Source: JAHEKO01 sp965212505
Lineage (GTDB): Bacteria; Acidobacteriota; Thermoanaerobaculia; Multivoradales; JAHEKO01
Assembly (NCBI GenBank): GCA_965212505.1
Contig: OZ243123.1
Location: forward strand, 4,836,001 to 4,900,000
DNA length: 64,000 nucleotides
Reading direction: 5' to 3'
Shown here: positions 62,950 through 64,000 of the stretch, piece after piece
Layout of the letters: the number at the start of each line of letters is the position of its first letter
Numbering within the stretch: position 1 is the stretch's first letter
Notes under the pieces: model-generated
Told to the model about the DNA's origin: nothing
The model's database searches: none
Seen by the model: the letters and a program-made list of their open reading frames with translations, nothing else
Made by a program: the position numbers and the translations under genes

Positions 62950-64000
62950 CTAGTCGGCTTTCAGCGCCGGGAGGAGCGGGACCCGGAGGGTGCCCGCGAC
63001 CGCCAGGATGCTGGCGAGCATTCCGATGACGAACACAACCACCAGAGTCGCCGCGAGCGAAGCCCACGGCAGTTGCGAGCCCGCCTGAATCAGATACGGC
63101 GCCGAGGCGACCAGGCCGGCGATCGCTCCGATGGCGATTCCCGCCACCAGCAGCGCACCGTTCTCGGCCAGCACCATCCAAGAGAGCGTCGAACGCCGAT
63201 AGCCGAAAGCGCGAAGCGTCGCCAGCTCGCCGCGCCGTTCGAGGACGTTGCGGAGCAGCACGATGCCCAGTCCGACGGTGCCGAGGATCAGTCCGAGTCC
63301 GCCGAGCGTCTGGAACGTCGACATGTAGGTGTGTTCGACGGCGAGGAAGGAGGCGATGCGATCGTCCGTTCCGGTGACGTCGAAGCCGTAGTCCTCGAGC
63401 GTCGCCTCGAGCACGCCACCGACCTCGTCGGCGCGGGCCAGAGGCGAGTCGGCGAGGAAGACCGAGTAGCCACCGCGGCTCGGGAAGTGTCGCGTGAAGT
63501 TCTCTTCGGAGATGAGTACCTCACTCTGGAAAAGGCTGCGCGAGAGCAGCCCGACGAGGCGCAGCCGAACGTCGCGGCCGGCTTCGTCCTGGAGAACGAT
63601 GTCGTCGCCCAGTCCCATGTGGAGCACCCAGAGGGCGGAGTTGTTGTCGGCGAACGCCGGGATCACGCCCGGCTCCAGCTCGCTCTCGAGCAGCTCCCAC
63701 GGGTTCTCGAGACCCTCTCCGGCCTCAGCGAGGCTCTGAAAGGCGAAGCCGCCCCGGTCGACCAGGTCGGCCGGCACGCCGAGGACGCGCGGTCGCTCCG
63801 GGCGGTAGAGATTCAGACAGCTGACGTCCTCGCCCGGCAGCAGCCGAAGCGGAAAGAAGCCGATATCGGAGAGCGTTTGAGAGTCTTCGCTCGAAAACCC
63901 GAGGTCAGAACGACTCTCGGCTCGATTCAGATCGTTGACGAGCGCTATGTCGGACTCTGCGATCAGGCTGAAGCCGCCGGCGCCGGAATTCGGGTCTTCG
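62950..64000 (-). CDS. FtsX/MacB-type ABC transporter permease, C-terminal part
   Basis: Open from the right edge of the window (no start inside; about 349 codons visible). The first part is a periplasmic domain (GGFSLIAESDIALVNDLN, LLPGEDVSCLNLYRP) of MacB/LolC type; the last 125 residues are the FtsX domain with three membrane helices (GLILGTVGLGIVLLRNVLER, LAENGALLVAGIAIGAIAG, and a last helix before LLPALKAD). ELATLRAFGYRR is the coupling motif. It exports or extracts substrates with an ATPase not present here. Downstream: the tandem PilZ gene. Confidence 0.85.
   Translation of the reverse strand, partial: EDPNSGAGGFSLIAESDIALVNDLNRAESRSDLGFSSEDSQTLSDIGFFPLRLLPGEDVSCLNLYRPERPRVLGVPADLVDRGGFAFQSLAEAGEGLENPWELLESELEPGVIPAFADNNSALWVLHMGLGDDIVLQDEAGRDVRLRLVGLLSRSLFQSEVLISEENFTRHFPSRGGYSVFLADSPLARADEVGGVLEATLEDYGFDVTGTDDRIASFLAVEHTYMSTFQTLGGLGLILGTVGLGIVLLRNVLERRGELATLRAFGYRRSTLSWMVLAENGALLVAGIAIGAIAGLVASAPYLIQAGSQLPWASLAATLVVVFVIGMLASILAVAGTLRVPLLPALKAD

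Overview
The window is high-G+C, densely coded bacterial chromosome of a Gram-negative organism: there is a lipid A-type acyltransferase fragment, several lipoprotein signal peptides, an MsbA-type exporter and a complete System I cytochrome c maturation operon. The mix of winged-helix/beta-propeller regulators, Ser/Thr kinases fused to TPR or TolB-like modules, an ECF sigma factor next to a kinase, subtilases with tryptophan repeats and S74 fibre proteins is what I would expect of Acidobacteriota (Thermoanaerobaculia-like). That placement is inference; no rRNA, tRNA, CRISPR array, prophage or insertion sequence is visible.

Layout. 0-6.4 kb: end of an acyltransferase gene, a lipoprotein hydrolase, then a leftward group with an NhaC antiporter, a HEYGH metallopeptidase and an SLC13 transporter. 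6.4-11.5 kb: subtilase, HEAT-repeat protein, anti-sigma-like protein and ECF sigma factor. 11.6-11.9 kb: a decayed BNR/VPS10-type gene. 12.1-19.1 kb: secreted NHL and DUF1579-like proteins, a winged-helix/TolB regulator and a choice-of-anchor protein. 19.2-21.0 kb: a GAF-GAF-SpoIIE phosphatase. 21.1-25.3 kb: the most interesting part. A c-di-GMP (GEMM-I) riboswitch candidate precedes a 1231-residue secreted SD-repeat protein, and upstream of it lies the 3' stump of a lost paralogue. 25.4-28.8 kb: a membrane protein, an unassigned structured RNA candidate, an acid phosphatase and a GH113-like hydrolase. 28.8-35.8 kb: ECF sigma factor with its kinase, and an operon of two S74 fibre-like proteins plus a DUF1566 protein. 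35.9-38.8 kb: TetR, fatty acid desaturase, DUF2007 protein and proC. 39.0-46.0 kb: ccmABCDEFGHI, including a 49-residue ccmD. 46.1-54.1 kb: methyltransferase-like protein, GGDEF-PilZ cyclase, ABC exporter, and an FHA regulator overlapping a kinase with a duplicated TolB/TPR module. 54.2-64.0 kb: peroxiredoxin, molybdopterin oxidoreductase, VOC protein, 5'-nucleotidase, a TAXI-TRAP transporter, a tandem PilZ protein and an FtsX-type permease running off the window.

How the parts may connect. Cyclic di-GMP is a recurring theme: one enzyme likely to make it (GGEEF with an I-site), two PilZ proteins that may sense it, and a riboswitch candidate in front of a large surface or adhesin-like protein. 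A second theme is extracellular protein architecture: SD-rich linkers occur in both the subtilase and the adhesin-like protein, and the S74 proteins resemble phage tail fibres but carry signal peptides. A third is sensory signalling through kinases, FHA, GAF/PP2C and ECF factors. These links are inferred from co-location and domain content.
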